A DNA stretch of 64,000 bases from Flagellimonas alvinocaridis (GTDB lineage Bacteria > Bacteroidota > Bacteroidia > Flavobacteriales > Flavobacteriaceae). Shown one piece after another: positions 54,550-63,588 of this stretch. The position numbers were made by a program, and so were the translations under genes. The notes beneath the pieces were generated by a model. It ran no database searches. It had not been told where the DNA came from and worked only from the letters and a program-made list of their open reading frames with translations. Within the stretch, counting starts at the first letter, position 1. Every line of letters begins with the position of its first letter. Where the stretch lies: positions 1 to 64,000 of the forward strand of contig NZ_SNTZ01000009.1 of NCBI RefSeq assembly GCF_004916895.1, given 5' to 3'.

Positions 54550-55767
54550 ATGAATAAAAGCAGGTCAACATTTTTGGTTTTTTTCCTATCAGTACTCACT
54601 TTAACGTCCTTCACCAAAAATAATACCGAATTCCCTCCCAAGGATAAATTTGTTGTTGTTTTGGATGCAGGACATGGAGGGCATGACCCGGGGAACCTTG
54701 GAAATGGGTATTTGGAAAAGGATATTGCGCTAAAAATTGTGCTGAAGGCAGGTGAGGAATTAGGCAAGCATCCGGATGTCAAAGTCGTTTATACTAGAAA
54801 GGACGACACTTTTGTTGACTTATTTAAAAGAGGGGAAATAGCCAATCAAGCCAATGCGGACCTCTTTGTATCCGTACATTGTGATTCCCATAATTCGGAC
54901 GCTCATGGGGCCGGTACTTTTGTTTTGGGACTGCATGCCAACCGACAAAATTTTGAAGTGGCCAAAAAGGAAAACTCGGTAATTTACTTAGAGGACGATT
55001 ACGAACAACGTTATGCGGAGTACGATATCAATTCTCCAGAGTCTGTCATTGGCCTTACCATTATGCAGGAAGAATTTTTAGACCAGAGCATTATGCTTGG
55101 AAAAAGGCTTCAAGATAATTTCACCAAACAACTCAAAAGAAAAGATAGAAAAGTAAAGCAAGCAGGGTTTATAGTGCTACATCAAACTTTTATGCCCAGT
55201 GTTTTGGTAGAAACAGGCTTTTTAACCAATAAAAATGAAGGAACTTACCTAAATTCATCAAAAGGGCAGGCTGAAATGGGAAAGGCAATTGCGGATGCAG
55301 TTTTGGCCTATAAATCGGACATTGTCAGTGGTGTGGAACCCAATACCAGTCTAGAGATTGAAGATACAGAAGTTGCAGTGGATATTCCTGAAGAAAAAAA
55401 AGATATAGCTCCTACGAAAACAGAAGAAATCAAAGAGAACAAACCACAAACAGTTGAGCGGCCGGTAACTAAAGAAGAAAAAGAAGATGTTATCCCATCG
55501 GCAGCAAGTAAATCAGATGTGGTTTTTAAAGTACAGCTTTTGGCGAGCGCCAAGAGCATTCCACTAAATGGACAAAATTTTAATGGATTGGACCAATTAT
55601 CCAGAGAGCCTTTTAAAAATTTGTACAGATATATGTATGGTAACGCCCCAACTTTGGAAGAGGCCAAAAGGCTTAAGGCCAATGCAGATGCCAAGGGGTA
55701 TACCACATCGTATATTGTAGCCTATAAAAACGGAAAACGCGTGCCCATTTCGCAAGCGGTAAATTAG
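54550..55767 (+). CDS. N-acetylmuramoyl-L-alanine amidase with SPOR-like C-terminus
   Basis: A 405-residue exported zinc amidase (Amidase_3). Signal peptide to about residue 22; VVLDAGHGGHDPG (zinc His) near 35, EKDIAL (zinc Glu) near 55, VSVHCDSH (zinc His) near 105 and VLVETGFLTN (catalytic Glu) near 220. A Lys/Glu-rich linker (about 265-320) joins a C-terminal SPOR-type domain (VVFKVQLLASA) that binds septal glycan strands. It cleaves stem peptides from MurNAc, in cell separation. The LytM-type activator is not in the window. Confidence 0.92.
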   Translation: MNKSRSTFLVFFLSVLTLTSFTKNNTEFPPKDKFVVVLDAGHGGHDPGNLGNGYLEKDIALKIVLKAGEELGKHPDVKVVYTRKDDTFVDLFKRGEIANQANADLFVSVHCDSHNSDAHGAGTFVLGLHANRQNFEVAKKENSVIYLEDDYEQRYAEYDINSPESVIGLTIMQEEFLDQSIMLGKRLQDNFTKQLKRKDRKVKQAGFIVLHQTFMPSVLVETGFLTNKNEGTYLNSSKGQAEMGKAIADAVLAYKSDIVSGVEPNTSLEIEDTEVAVDIPEEKKDIAPTKTEEIKENKPQTVERPVTKEEKEDVIPSAASKSDVVFKVQLLASAKSIPLNGQNFNGLDQLSREPFKNLYRYMYGNAPTLEEAKRLKANADAKGYTTSYIVAYKNGKRVPISQAVN

Positions 55768-55804
55768 GTTGTCCACACAATGATAGCCTTGTCAAAAATA
55801 TTCC

Positions 55805-55812
55805 TAATTTTG
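55805..55812 (+). promoter_or_regulatory. Putative -7 element of the MCE gene
   Basis: TAATTTTG, a perfect TAnnTTTG, 24 bases before the TTG start at 55836. No TTG at the best -33 distance, so confidence is limited. It may drive the run of genes up to 59408. Confidence 0.35.
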
Positions 55813-55835
55813 TTTAAAACCATAAACCGAATCTT

Positions 55836-56801
55836 TTGAAACTATCCAGGGAAATCAAAACTGGGGTTATTGTGTTAGCTGGGATTTTAGCCTTTATTTT
55901 TGGGTTGAGTTACCTAAAATCCGCCTCCCTTTTTGAAAACAACAAGACTTTTCATGCTGTCTATGACAATGTGGGAGGACTGCAAGCCGGAACCCAAGTA
56001 TCTATCAACGGGTTGAACGTGGGCAACGTAAACAATATTAAATTTAAGGACAGTTCAGGGAAATTGGTGGTCACTTTTACCGTCAGCAACGAATTTGAAT
56101 TCTCCGAAAATAGTGTTGCAGAACTTTATGACACTGGAATTATAGGGGGGAAAGGAATCCAGATAAACCCTGTTTTTGATGACGCCCCGCGTGCAAAATC
56201 CGGAGACACCCTTACATCTAACATTAAACCAGGGATTACGGAATTGGTGCAGCAAAAACTTACTCCGTTACAGATGAAGGTTGAAGGGGCTGTTTCCAAT
56301 GCCGATTCACTTTTGATGAACGTGAACCAGATTTTGGACGATCCTACAAAAAGGGAACTTAAACAAACCATAGTTGCCCTTCATGAAATGGTAAATTCTT
56401 TTAAGGGCAGTGCAGATAAACTCAATGGCCTGTTGGAAAACAACAAGGAGCAATTGGATAGTTCATTGAAGAATGTGGACAACATCACTACAAATTTCTC
56501 AAAATTGTCCGATTCATTGGCCAATGCCGGATTGGCGCAAACTGTCTCCAATTTTCAGGTTACGGTTGACCGTCTGAATACAGTTCTTGAAAAAATTGAA
56601 AAAGGGGAAGGGTCTTTGGGCAAGCTTGCCCACGATGATAAGTTGTACAATAATCTTGCGGAAGCTTCGCGAGAACTGGATTTACTGCTTCAGGACTTTA
56701 GGCTCAACCCAAAACGATATGTAAACGTATCCGTATTCGGTAAAAAACAGAAAGAGTACACCCTACCGGAAAAAGACCCTGCCGAACAGGACCAAAATTA
56801 A
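55836..56801 (+). CDS. MlaD/MCE-family lipid transport protein
   Basis: A 321-residue protein starting at TTG 55836. One N-terminal membrane anchor (about 8-28, IVLAGILAFIFGLSYL), then the MCE domain with YDNVGGLQAGTQVSINGLNVG (about 43-63), then a long helical segment (about 130-270, coiled-coil-like, with ISTNF-type heptads). MCE proteins form hexameric rings or tunnels that shuttle phospholipids across the envelope. The MlaE permease and MlaF ATPase are not in the window. Confidence 0.88.
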   Translation: MKLSREIKTGVIVLAGILAFIFGLSYLKSASLFENNKTFHAVYDNVGGLQAGTQVSINGLNVGNVNNIKFKDSSGKLVVTFTVSNEFEFSENSVAELYDTGIIGGKGIQINPVFDDAPRAKSGDTLTSNIKPGITELVQQKLTPLQMKVEGAVSNADSLLMNVNQILDDPTKRELKQTIVALHEMVNSFKGSADKLNGLLENNKEQLDSSLKNVDNITTNFSKLSDSLANAGLAQTVSNFQVTVDRLNTVLEKIEKGEGSLGKLAHDDKLYNNLAEASRELDLLLQDFRLNPKRYVNVSVFGKKQKEYTLPEKDPAEQDQN

Positions 56802-56804
56802 GAT

Positions 56805-58127
56805 ATGCAATACCTTCCCAACATTCTTTTTCTAATAGCCCTGATAGGGGGTATCGGTTTTTTTGTCAAGAATGTTAAAAAGCTCGCTAGAAACATCAAA
56901 TTGGGGAAAGATGTTGATGTAAGTGACCATAAGCCACAACGATGGAGGAATATGGTTAGGATTGCATTGGGACAGAGTAAAATGGTTGTTCGCCCAGTTG
57001 CTGGGCTTATGCACATCATTGTCTATGTGGGGTTCATTATCATTAACATTGAAGTGCTCGAAATCATCCTAGATGGTATTTTGGGTACTCACAGACTGTT
57101 TTCTCCTTTAGGAGGCCTATACGATTTTCTTATCGGTTCATTTGAGGTTTTAGCACTTTTGGTCATTGTGGCCGTAACGATTTTTTGGATTCGAAGAAAC
57201 ATCATCAGATTGAAACGGTTCATCAAACCAGAAATGAAAGGATGGCCCAAGAAAGACGGAAACATGATTCTATACATAGAATTTGTGTTGATGGTACTTT
57301 TCTTGACCATGAATGCTGCCGATTTTCAATTACAACAATCGGGAGCAGAACATTATACCCAAGCAGGAGCCTTTCCGGTCAGTCAATTTTTATTACCCCT
57401 AATGGATGGATTGTCCATTTCCACTTTGGTTATTATAGAGCGTACCGCATGGTGGCTGCATATTTTGGGTATTTTAACTTTTTTGAACTACCTCTATTAT
57501 TCAAAACATTTGCATATCCTTTTAGCGTTTCCCAACACATACTATGGGAAGGTCAAACCCCAAGGGGAATTCAATAACTTGGAGTCTGTCACCAATGAAG
57601 TAAAATTGATGATGGATCCATCGGCAGACCCTTTTGCAGCACCACCTGCTGATGCTCCAGTACCTGAGAAATTCGGGGCATCGGACGTAATGGATTTAAA
57701 TTGGGTGCAATTGCTCAATGCCTATACCTGTACCGAATGTGGAAGGTGTACCTCGGAGTGTCCGGCCAATCAGACTGGGAAAAAACTATCTCCAAGGAAG
57801 ATTATGATGGATACCCGAGATCGCTTGGAAGAAGTAGGAAAGGTAATGGATGCCAACAAGGGAACGTTTGTTTCGGATGGGAAACAACTCTTGGATGATT
57901 ATATCAGCAGGGAAGAGTTATGGGCATGTACTACGTGTAATGCTTGTGTTCAGGCTTGCCCAGTGAGTATAGACCCTTTGTCCATTATTATGGAGATGAG
58001 GCGGTTCTTGGTAATGGAACAATCTGCCGCACCATCTGAATTGAACGTAATGATGTCCAATATAGAAAACAATGGAGCCCCTTGGCCGTACAACCAAATG
58101 GATCGTTTAAATTGGGTGAACGAATAA
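56805..58127 (+). CDS. Membrane-bound 4Fe-4S ferredoxin-type reductase subunit (HdrC/NarI-like)
   Basis: A 440-residue protein. The N-terminal half has about five membrane helices as in NarI-type cytochrome b or DsrM-type subunits, with His in several helices that may bind haem. The C-terminal half carries two 4Fe-4S motifs, CTECGRCTSECP near residue 308 and CTTCNACVQACP near 373. Such proteins pass electrons from quinol or ferredoxin to soluble Fe-S partners. The next gene, ten bases on, is the CCG-type partner, so the pair resembles HdrC-HdrB. The electron donor and acceptor are not in the window. Confidence 0.85.
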   Translation: MQYLPNILFLIALIGGIGFFVKNVKKLARNIKLGKDVDVSDHKPQRWRNMVRIALGQSKMVVRPVAGLMHIIVYVGFIIINIEVLEIILDGILGTHRLFSPLGGLYDFLIGSFEVLALLVIVAVTIFWIRRNIIRLKRFIKPEMKGWPKKDGNMILYIEFVLMVLFLTMNAADFQLQQSGAEHYTQAGAFPVSQFLLPLMDGLSISTLVIIERTAWWLHILGILTFLNYLYYSKHLHILLAFPNTYYGKVKPQGEFNNLESVTNEVKLMMDPSADPFAAPPADAPVPEKFGASDVMDLNWVQLLNAYTCTECGRCTSECPANQTGKKLSPRKIMMDTRDRLEEVGKVMDANKGTFVSDGKQLLDDYISREELWACTTCNACVQACPVSIDPLSIIMEMRRFLVMEQSAAPSELNVMMSNIENNGAPWPYNQMDRLNWVNE

Positions 58128-58137
58128 TTTTAGGACT

Positions 58138-58923
58138 ATGAGCGAGCAATTGACAGTAAAGACCATGCAGCAATTTATGGCGGAAGGAAAGCAGCCGGAA
58201 ATATTGTTCTGGGTGGGCTCTGCTGGCAGTTATGATGATCGTGCCAAAAAGATAACCCGGGCCTTTGTAAAGTTGCTGAACAAAGCTAAGGTGGATTTTG
58301 CTGTCTTGGGATCAGAGGAAAGTTCTACTGGAGATGTGGCCAAGAGAGCTGGAAACGAGTTTTTATTCCAAATGCAGGCCATGATGAACATTCAATTGTT
58401 GAATGGCTACGAAATAAAGCGAATTGTAACCTGCGACCCGCATTCTTTCAATACCCTAAAGAATGAATATCCGGGCCTTGGTGGAAAATACGAGGTAGTG
58501 CACCATACCCAATTTCTAAAGGAATTGTTGGATTCTGGGCGTTTAACAATAGAAGGCGAGAAGTACAAAGGAAAACGCATAACCTTCCATGACCCCTGTT
58601 ACCTTGGTCGTGCCAATTCAGTTTTTGAAGCTCCCAGGGACGTGCTCTCCAAAACCAATGCCGAATTGGTAGAAATGAAACGGCACAAGAGTAGGGCTTT
58701 GTGCTGCGGTGCTGGAGGGGCACAAATGTTCAAAGAACCAGAAAAGGGAGATATGGACATTAATGTTTTACGAACGAAAGATGCTTTGGAGACCCAACCC
58801 AATATTATCGCAACAGGATGCCCTTATTGCAATACCATGATGACGGATGGGATTAAAGCCCATGAGAAAGAAGATAGTGTTTCGGTCATGGATGTGGCCG
58901 AGCTTTTAGCAAACTCCATTTAG
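58138..58923 (+). CDS. CCG-domain Fe-S oxidoreductase (HdrB/GlcF/LutA-like)
   Basis: A 261-residue soluble protein. The CCG-type cluster-binding segments are FHDPCYLGR near residue 145, ALCCGAGGAQMF near 187 and TGCPYCNTMM near 224, with VTCDPHSFNT near 99 supplying a further Cys. CCG domains bind [4Fe-4S] clusters in heterodisulfide reductase HdrB and in glycolate or lactate oxidase subunits. Partner of the membrane protein encoded upstream. The substrate is unknown; quinone-linked thiol or hydroxyacid oxidation are options. Confidence 0.85.
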   Translation: MSEQLTVKTMQQFMAEGKQPEILFWVGSAGSYDDRAKKITRAFVKLLNKAKVDFAVLGSEESSTGDVAKRAGNEFLFQMQAMMNIQLLNGYEIKRIVTCDPHSFNTLKNEYPGLGGKYEVVHHTQFLKELLDSGRLTIEGEKYKGKRITFHDPCYLGRANSVFEAPRDVLSKTNAELVEMKRHKSRALCCGAGGAQMFKEPEKGDMDINVLRTKDALETQPNIIATGCPYCNTMMTDGIKAHEKEDSVSVMDVAELLANSI

Positions 58924-58925
58924 TT

Positions 58926-59408
58926 ATGTTGACAGAATTTAAAGACCTTCCGGGTCATTCAAGAATATGGATTTATCAATCCAATAGAAGCTTTACCGAT
59001 GCGGAACAGGAAGAAATTGAGGAAGCATTATCCAATTTTCTACAGCAATGGACAGCTCATGGAAGTGATTTGCATGCCGGATTTGAGATAAAATACAAGA
59101 GATTTATCATTGTAGGATTAGATCAGTCGAATGCCAGTGCTTCAGGTTGTTCCATAGATGCTTCGGTACATTTTATCCAAACTTTGGAGCAAAAATACGA
59201 TGTGACATTGTTGGACAGGATGAATGTTTCCTTTAAGCAAGGAGATTATATCGCATATAAACCGTTGAAGGATTTTAAAAGAATGGCCAAAGAGAAGGCG
59301 GTATCAAAAAACACCATTGTTTTTAACAATTTGGTAGCCAGTAAACTGGAATATTTGGAGAACTGGGAAGTCCCCGCCAGTGAAAGTTGGCATGCCCGAT
59401 TTGTGTAA
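58926..59408 (+). CDS. Conserved flavobacterial protein of unknown function (160 residues)
   Basis: Two bases behind the CCG gene and in the same run. I remember similar proteins carrying the label ABC transporter ATPase in databases, but there is no Walker A, signature or Walker B motif, so that label is not supported. It begins MLTEFKDLPGHSRIWIYQSNR and has an alpha/beta pattern with two Cys-poor halves. The N-terminal RIWIYQSNRSFTDAE suggests a small globular alpha+beta fold. No signal peptide, so cytoplasmic. Function unknown; context links it with the Fe-S pair. Confidence 0.8.
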   Translation: MLTEFKDLPGHSRIWIYQSNRSFTDAEQEEIEEALSNFLQQWTAHGSDLHAGFEIKYKRFIIVGLDQSNASASGCSIDASVHFIQTLEQKYDVTLLDRMNVSFKQGDYIAYKPLKDFKRMAKEKAVSKNTIVFNNLVASKLEYLENWEVPASESWHARFV

Positions 59409-59500
59409 CAAAAGTCTTAAATTATCTTAATTTCAGTACATTCTTCGATGAAATGCAATATTTTTATCTGCGATAAGTTCATGTCATAGACAAGATATTT

Positions 59501-62413
59501 ATGCGAAGAAACCTCTACTTTCCCCTTTTCTTATTCTTTTGTTTGTGCCTTAACGGTCAGAACAATCCTTTGGTCACCAAAGATTCCATTGCCCAAATGA
59601 ATTGGGTGGAAAACCAATATGGACAGATGTCTCTTGAAGAACGGATTGGGCAACTGTTCATGGTGAGCATTGCTTCAAATCAAGATAAAGCTTCTACGGA
59701 TAAGATTACCAAGTTGGTCAAAGAAGAAGGTATTGGTGGGGTTATTTTTTTACCGGGCAGTCCTGTTAAACAAGCCATGTTAACCAATACGTACCAATCG
59801 CAATCCAAAACTCCATTGATGATTGGGCTGGATGCGGAATGGGGGCTTGCCATGCGTTTGGATTCCACGTATGCATTTCCTTGGAACATGACCTTGGGGG
59901 CCATACAGGATAATGATATTGTTGAAAAGGTTGGGTATCAAATTGGAAAGCATGCGAAACGATTGGGAGTACATATTAATTTCGCCCCTGATTTAGATGT
60001 CAATAACAATCCACAAAACCCTATTATTGGTAACCGCTCCTTTGGAGAAGACCCTTTGAATGTAGCCCAAAAGGGAATGGCCTTTGCAAAGGGGATGGAA
60101 CAGGCAGGTGTTCTGTCTTGTGGAAAACACTTTCCGGGACATGGCGATACCGCAACCGACTCCCATAAGTCGTTACCCATTATCGCTTCAGACAGGAAGC
60201 AATTGGATTCCATTGAGCTCTATCCTTTCAGTAGGGCCATTGATAGTGGTTTGAGTTCTGTGATGATTGCCCATTTGGCGGTTCCAAGCGTAGAGCAAAG
60301 AGAAGGTTTTCCCTCGTCACTTTCTAAAAATATTGTGTTGGACCTGCTTCAGAAGGAAATGGGGTTCAAGGGACTCGTTTTCACGGATGCATTGAACATG
60401 AAGGCAGTTTCTGAATTTGCCCCGGATGGCGAGGTGGAATTACAGGCATTTTTAGCTGGGAATGATATGTTGTTGATGCCCGTGAACGTAATGGCTGCCA
60501 AGCAAAAGATAGTGGAAGCCTATCGAGCAGGGACCATTACCGAGGAACGTCTTTCGCATTCCGTAAAAAAGATATTGATGGCCAAGTATAAAGCAGGCTT
60601 GTCAAACTATAAACCCGTTGTCTTGGAAAATCTCTATGAAGATTTAAACGATATAGAGAACGATGTGCTGTATGAAGAGGCTATTGAGGGAGCCATAACA
60701 GTAGTGAAGAACAACTTTTCCTTGATGCCCATCAAAAAACTGGAGAACAAGAAAATTGCCTATGTCCATTTTGGCGATGCCGAAGGCGAACCTTTTTTGG
60801 ATGCGCTAAATCAATATTTTAAAGTAACAGCAATAAACGCCAAAGATTTGGCAGGGTATCGAAAGGAATTGGCGGACTATAACTTGGTCATCATAGGATT
60901 TCACAAAAGCAACCAAAACCCATGGAAAGGATATAAATTTTCCAAAAACGAGCTGTTTTGGCTTCAAGAAATATCCAGATTGCGCACCAGTAATACCATT
61001 TTAACAGTTTTTGCGAGGCCGTATGCGTTGTTGGATGTGTTGAATTTTGATGCGATTGATGGCGTGGTCATGGCTTATCAGAATAGTAAGATAGCGCAAG
61101 AAAAGGCAGCAGAGGTCATTTTTGGGGCAATTGGGGCTAATGGTAAGTTACCAGTATCAGCGCATCCTGAGTTTCCGGTAAACACAGGACAAAAAATGGA
61201 ATCCTTGAAACGTTTGGGATACAGTATTCCTGAGCGGGTGGGATTAAGTTCCACAAGGCTTGCCGAAGTGGACAGTCTGGTCCATTCCGGGTTGGATTCC
61301 CTTATGTTTCCAGGAGCACAGGTCTTGGTTGCTAGAAAGGGTAAGGTAGTCTATAATAAGAGTTTTGGGAAACCCACATACGATTCTACTCAACAAGTAG
61401 ATGTAAACTCTATCTACGATTTGGCTTCGCTGACTAAGATACTATCGACTCTACCCTTGATAATGAAAATGGAGGAAGAAGGGAAGATAGCCCTTAACAA
61501 TACGTTTCAGGAGATGATACCCGAATATGGAGATACGGAATTAAAAGATGTTACCGTATTGAAGGCATTGTCACATTATGGTAGGCTTCCAGCGTGGATA
61601 GCTTTTTATTTGGATACTTTGACCAAGGATAGGCAACCTTCCGAAGAGTTTTATAGAGAATCACCAGCTGAGGGGTTTTCTTATCAAGTTGCGGACCACT
61701 TGTACCTTTCCAATGCCTATAAAGATTCCATTTACAACAGAATAGGTAGGCAAAGCCTAAAATCCAATAGGTACCGGTATAGCGATGTGGGCTACTATGT
61801 TTTTAAAAAGTATATAGAGGAAACTTACGGCAAATCCCTTGATGAACTGATAGATGAATTTCTATTTACGCCTATGGGCTTGCAACACACTGCCTTTAAC
61901 CCATTGCACAAGTTTTCTAAAGAGGATATTGTGCCTTCAGAGGAAGATAACTATTTCCGATATCAGACCTTGCAAGGTTATGTACACGATATGGGAGCTG
62001 CCATGCAGGGTGGAGTAGGAGGACATGCGGGATTGTTCAGTACAGCCAGCGATGTGGCCAAAATCATGCAAATGTATTTACAAGGTGGATATTATGGAGG
62101 AGTACGTTTTTTGAACGACAGGACGGTGAAAAAATTCAATACCTGTTACTTCTGCAACAAAAATGTACGAAGAGGAGTGGGGTTTGATAAGCCTCAGCTA
62201 GAGGAAAAAGGACCCACTTGTGGATGTGTATCACACAAGAGTTTTGGCCATAGCGGGTTTACAGGAACCTACACATGGGCAGACCCCGATGCGGAGCTGG
62301 TGTACGTGTTTTTATCTAACCGGACCTATCCATCGGCTACCAATACCTTGTTGATTAAGTCAGGTCTTAGGACCAGGATTCAACAAGCTATTTATGATTC
62401 CATTATCAATTAA
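59501..62413 (+). CDS. Fusion of GH3 beta-N-acetylglucosaminidase and class C beta-lactamase-like hydrolase
   Basis: A 970-residue exported protein with signal peptide to about residue 20 (CLNGQ). Residues about 40-380 are the GH3 catalytic domain: KHFPGHGDTATDSH near 205 is the NagZ-type signature (His-Asp dyad) and FTDALNM near 290 holds the nucleophile Asp. About 390-570 is the second GH3 domain. Residues 590-970 are a serine hydrolase: SLTK (SxxK) near 640, YSD near 757 and HSGFTG near 915. This pairing of a glycosidase and a peptidase-like domain fits peptidoglycan turnover. Unfused forms are known separately; the fusion itself is frequent in Bacteroidota. Confidence 0.9.
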   Translation: MRRNLYFPLFLFFCLCLNGQNNPLVTKDSIAQMNWVENQYGQMSLEERIGQLFMVSIASNQDKASTDKITKLVKEEGIGGVIFLPGSPVKQAMLTNTYQSQSKTPLMIGLDAEWGLAMRLDSTYAFPWNMTLGAIQDNDIVEKVGYQIGKHAKRLGVHINFAPDLDVNNNPQNPIIGNRSFGEDPLNVAQKGMAFAKGMEQAGVLSCGKHFPGHGDTATDSHKSLPIIASDRKQLDSIELYPFSRAIDSGLSSVMIAHLAVPSVEQREGFPSSLSKNIVLDLLQKEMGFKGLVFTDALNMKAVSEFAPDGEVELQAFLAGNDMLLMPVNVMAAKQKIVEAYRAGTITEERLSHSVKKILMAKYKAGLSNYKPVVLENLYEDLNDIENDVLYEEAIEGAITVVKNNFSLMPIKKLENKKIAYVHFGDAEGEPFLDALNQYFKVTAINAKDLAGYRKELADYNLVIIGFHKSNQNPWKGYKFSKNELFWLQEISRLRTSNTILTVFARPYALLDVLNFDAIDGVVMAYQNSKIAQEKAAEVIFGAIGANGKLPVSAHPEFPVNTGQKMESLKRLGYSIPERVGLSSTRLAEVDSLVHSGLDSLMFPGAQVLVARKGKVVYNKSFGKPTYDSTQQVDVNSIYDLASLTKILSTLPLIMKMEEEGKIALNNTFQEMIPEYGDTELKDVTVLKALSHYGRLPAWIAFYLDTLTKDRQPSEEFYRESPAEGFSYQVADHLYLSNAYKDSIYNRIGRQSLKSNRYRYSDVGYYVFKKYIEETYGKSLDELIDEFLFTPMGLQHTAFNPLHKFSKEDIVPSEEDNYFRYQTLQGYVHDMGAAMQGGVGGHAGLFSTASDVAKIMQMYLQGGYYGGVRFLNDRTVKKFNTCYFCNKNVRRGVGFDKPQLEEKGPTCGCVSHKSFGHSGFTGTYTWADPDAELVYVFLSNRTYPSATNTLLIKSGLRTRIQQAIYDSIIN

Positions 62414-62429
62414 GAAACAAATATTACCG

Positions 62430-62437
62430 TAGCTTTG
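62430..62437 (+). promoter_or_regulatory. Possible -7 element just before bshA
   Basis: TAGCTTTG ends six bases before the bshA ATG (62443). A transcript starting the usual distance downstream would be leaderless. No TTG at the -33 position. Weak evidence. Confidence 0.25.
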
Positions 62438-62442
62438 TTTTC

Positions 62443-63585
62443 ATGAAAATTGCAATTGTTTGTTATCCCACTTTTGGAGGTAGTGGTGTTGTGGCCACCG
62501 AATTAGGTATAGCCTTGGCAGAAAGAGGGCACGAAGTACATTTTATTACCTACAAACAGCCCGTTCGTTTGGGGCTTTTGGGGAATAACATCCATTTTCA
62601 TGAAGTCCATGTCCCGGAGTATCCCCTGTTCCACTACCAACCGTACGAGTTGGCCTTGTCCAGTAAATTGGTGGACACCATTAAAATGTACGATATTGAG
62701 CTTTTACATGTGCATTACGCTATTCCGCATGCTTATGCAGGGTACATGGCCAAAAAAATGCTTCAGGAGTATGGGATTTTTATCCCTATGATCACAACCC
62801 TGCACGGAACAGATATTACCCTAGTGGGGAAACACCCGTTTTACAAACCTGCGGTTACCTTCAGTATCAATAAATCGGATGTCGTCACTTCGGTATCCGA
62901 AGCCTTGAAGAAAAGTACCTTGGAGATTTTTGATATTGAGAAGGAGATAGAAGTTATCCCGAATTTCGTTGAAAAATCAAAATATAGTACGGAATATACA
63001 GATTGCCAGCGTTCGCTGATGGCCAAGGATAATGAGCGGATTATAACACATATCAGTAATTTTAGAAAAGTGAAGCGCATCCCAGATGTGATTCGCGTGT
63101 TTGACCGTATTCAGAAAAAGCTGCCTGCAAAACTTATCATGGTAGGCGAAGGACCTGAAAAGGAAAGGGCCGAACAAATGTGTGATGATCTTGGCTTAAA
63201 GGAAAAGGTATTGTTCTTGGGGAATAGTACCGAGATTGACAGAATTCTGTGCTTTTCAGATTTGTTTTTATTGCCTTCGGAAACAGAAAGCTTTGGTTTG
63301 GCAGCCTTGGAAGCCATGATCAATAAGGTTGCTGTGGTCTCTAGCAATACTGGTGGAATTCCCGAAGTAAATATTGATGGGGTGTCCGGCTTTTTGTCCG
63401 ATGTTGGAGATGTGAACGACATGGCCAGCAAGGCCTTGCAAATTTTAGGGGATACCAAAACTTTGGAGAAGTTCAAGCAAAATGCTTACAATGTGGCCTC
63501 CAAATTTGATATTGTCAATATATTGCCACTTTATGAGGAGATATATGAAAAGGCCTACAATTCCCGCTTTAAAAATACAGTCTGA
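62443..63585 (+). CDS. bshA: N-acetyl-alpha-D-glucosaminyl L-malate synthase BshA
   Basis: A 380-residue GT4 glycosyltransferase. CYPTFGGSGVVATELG at the start is the BshA signature; further LHVHYAIPHA near 87, TTLHGTDITLVG near 112, and the GT4 nucleotide loop LPSETESFGLAALEAM (about 278-293). It joins GlcNAc from UDP-GlcNAc to L-malate, the first step of bacillithiol. bshB and bshC are not in the window. It follows the GH3 fusion by 29 bases and precedes a PrcB-like lipoprotein gene by three. Confidence 0.93.
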   Translation: MKIAIVCYPTFGGSGVVATELGIALAERGHEVHFITYKQPVRLGLLGNNIHFHEVHVPEYPLFHYQPYELALSSKLVDTIKMYDIELLHVHYAIPHAYAGYMAKKMLQEYGIFIPMITTLHGTDITLVGKHPFYKPAVTFSINKSDVVTSVSEALKKSTLEIFDIEKEIEVIPNFVEKSKYSTEYTDCQRSLMAKDNERIITHISNFRKVKRIPDVIRVFDRIQKKLPAKLIMVGEGPEKERAEQMCDDLGLKEKVLFLGNSTEIDRILCFSDLFLLPSETESFGLAALEAMINKVAVVSSNTGGIPEVNIDGVSGFLSDVGDVNDMASKALQILGDTKTLEKFKQNAYNVASKFDIVNILPLYEEIYEKAYNSRFKNTV

Positions 63586-63588
63586 TTT

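Noticed and set aside
58926..59408. ABC transporter ATPase label for the 160-residue protein
   Set aside because: No P-loop, signature or Walker B motif is present.
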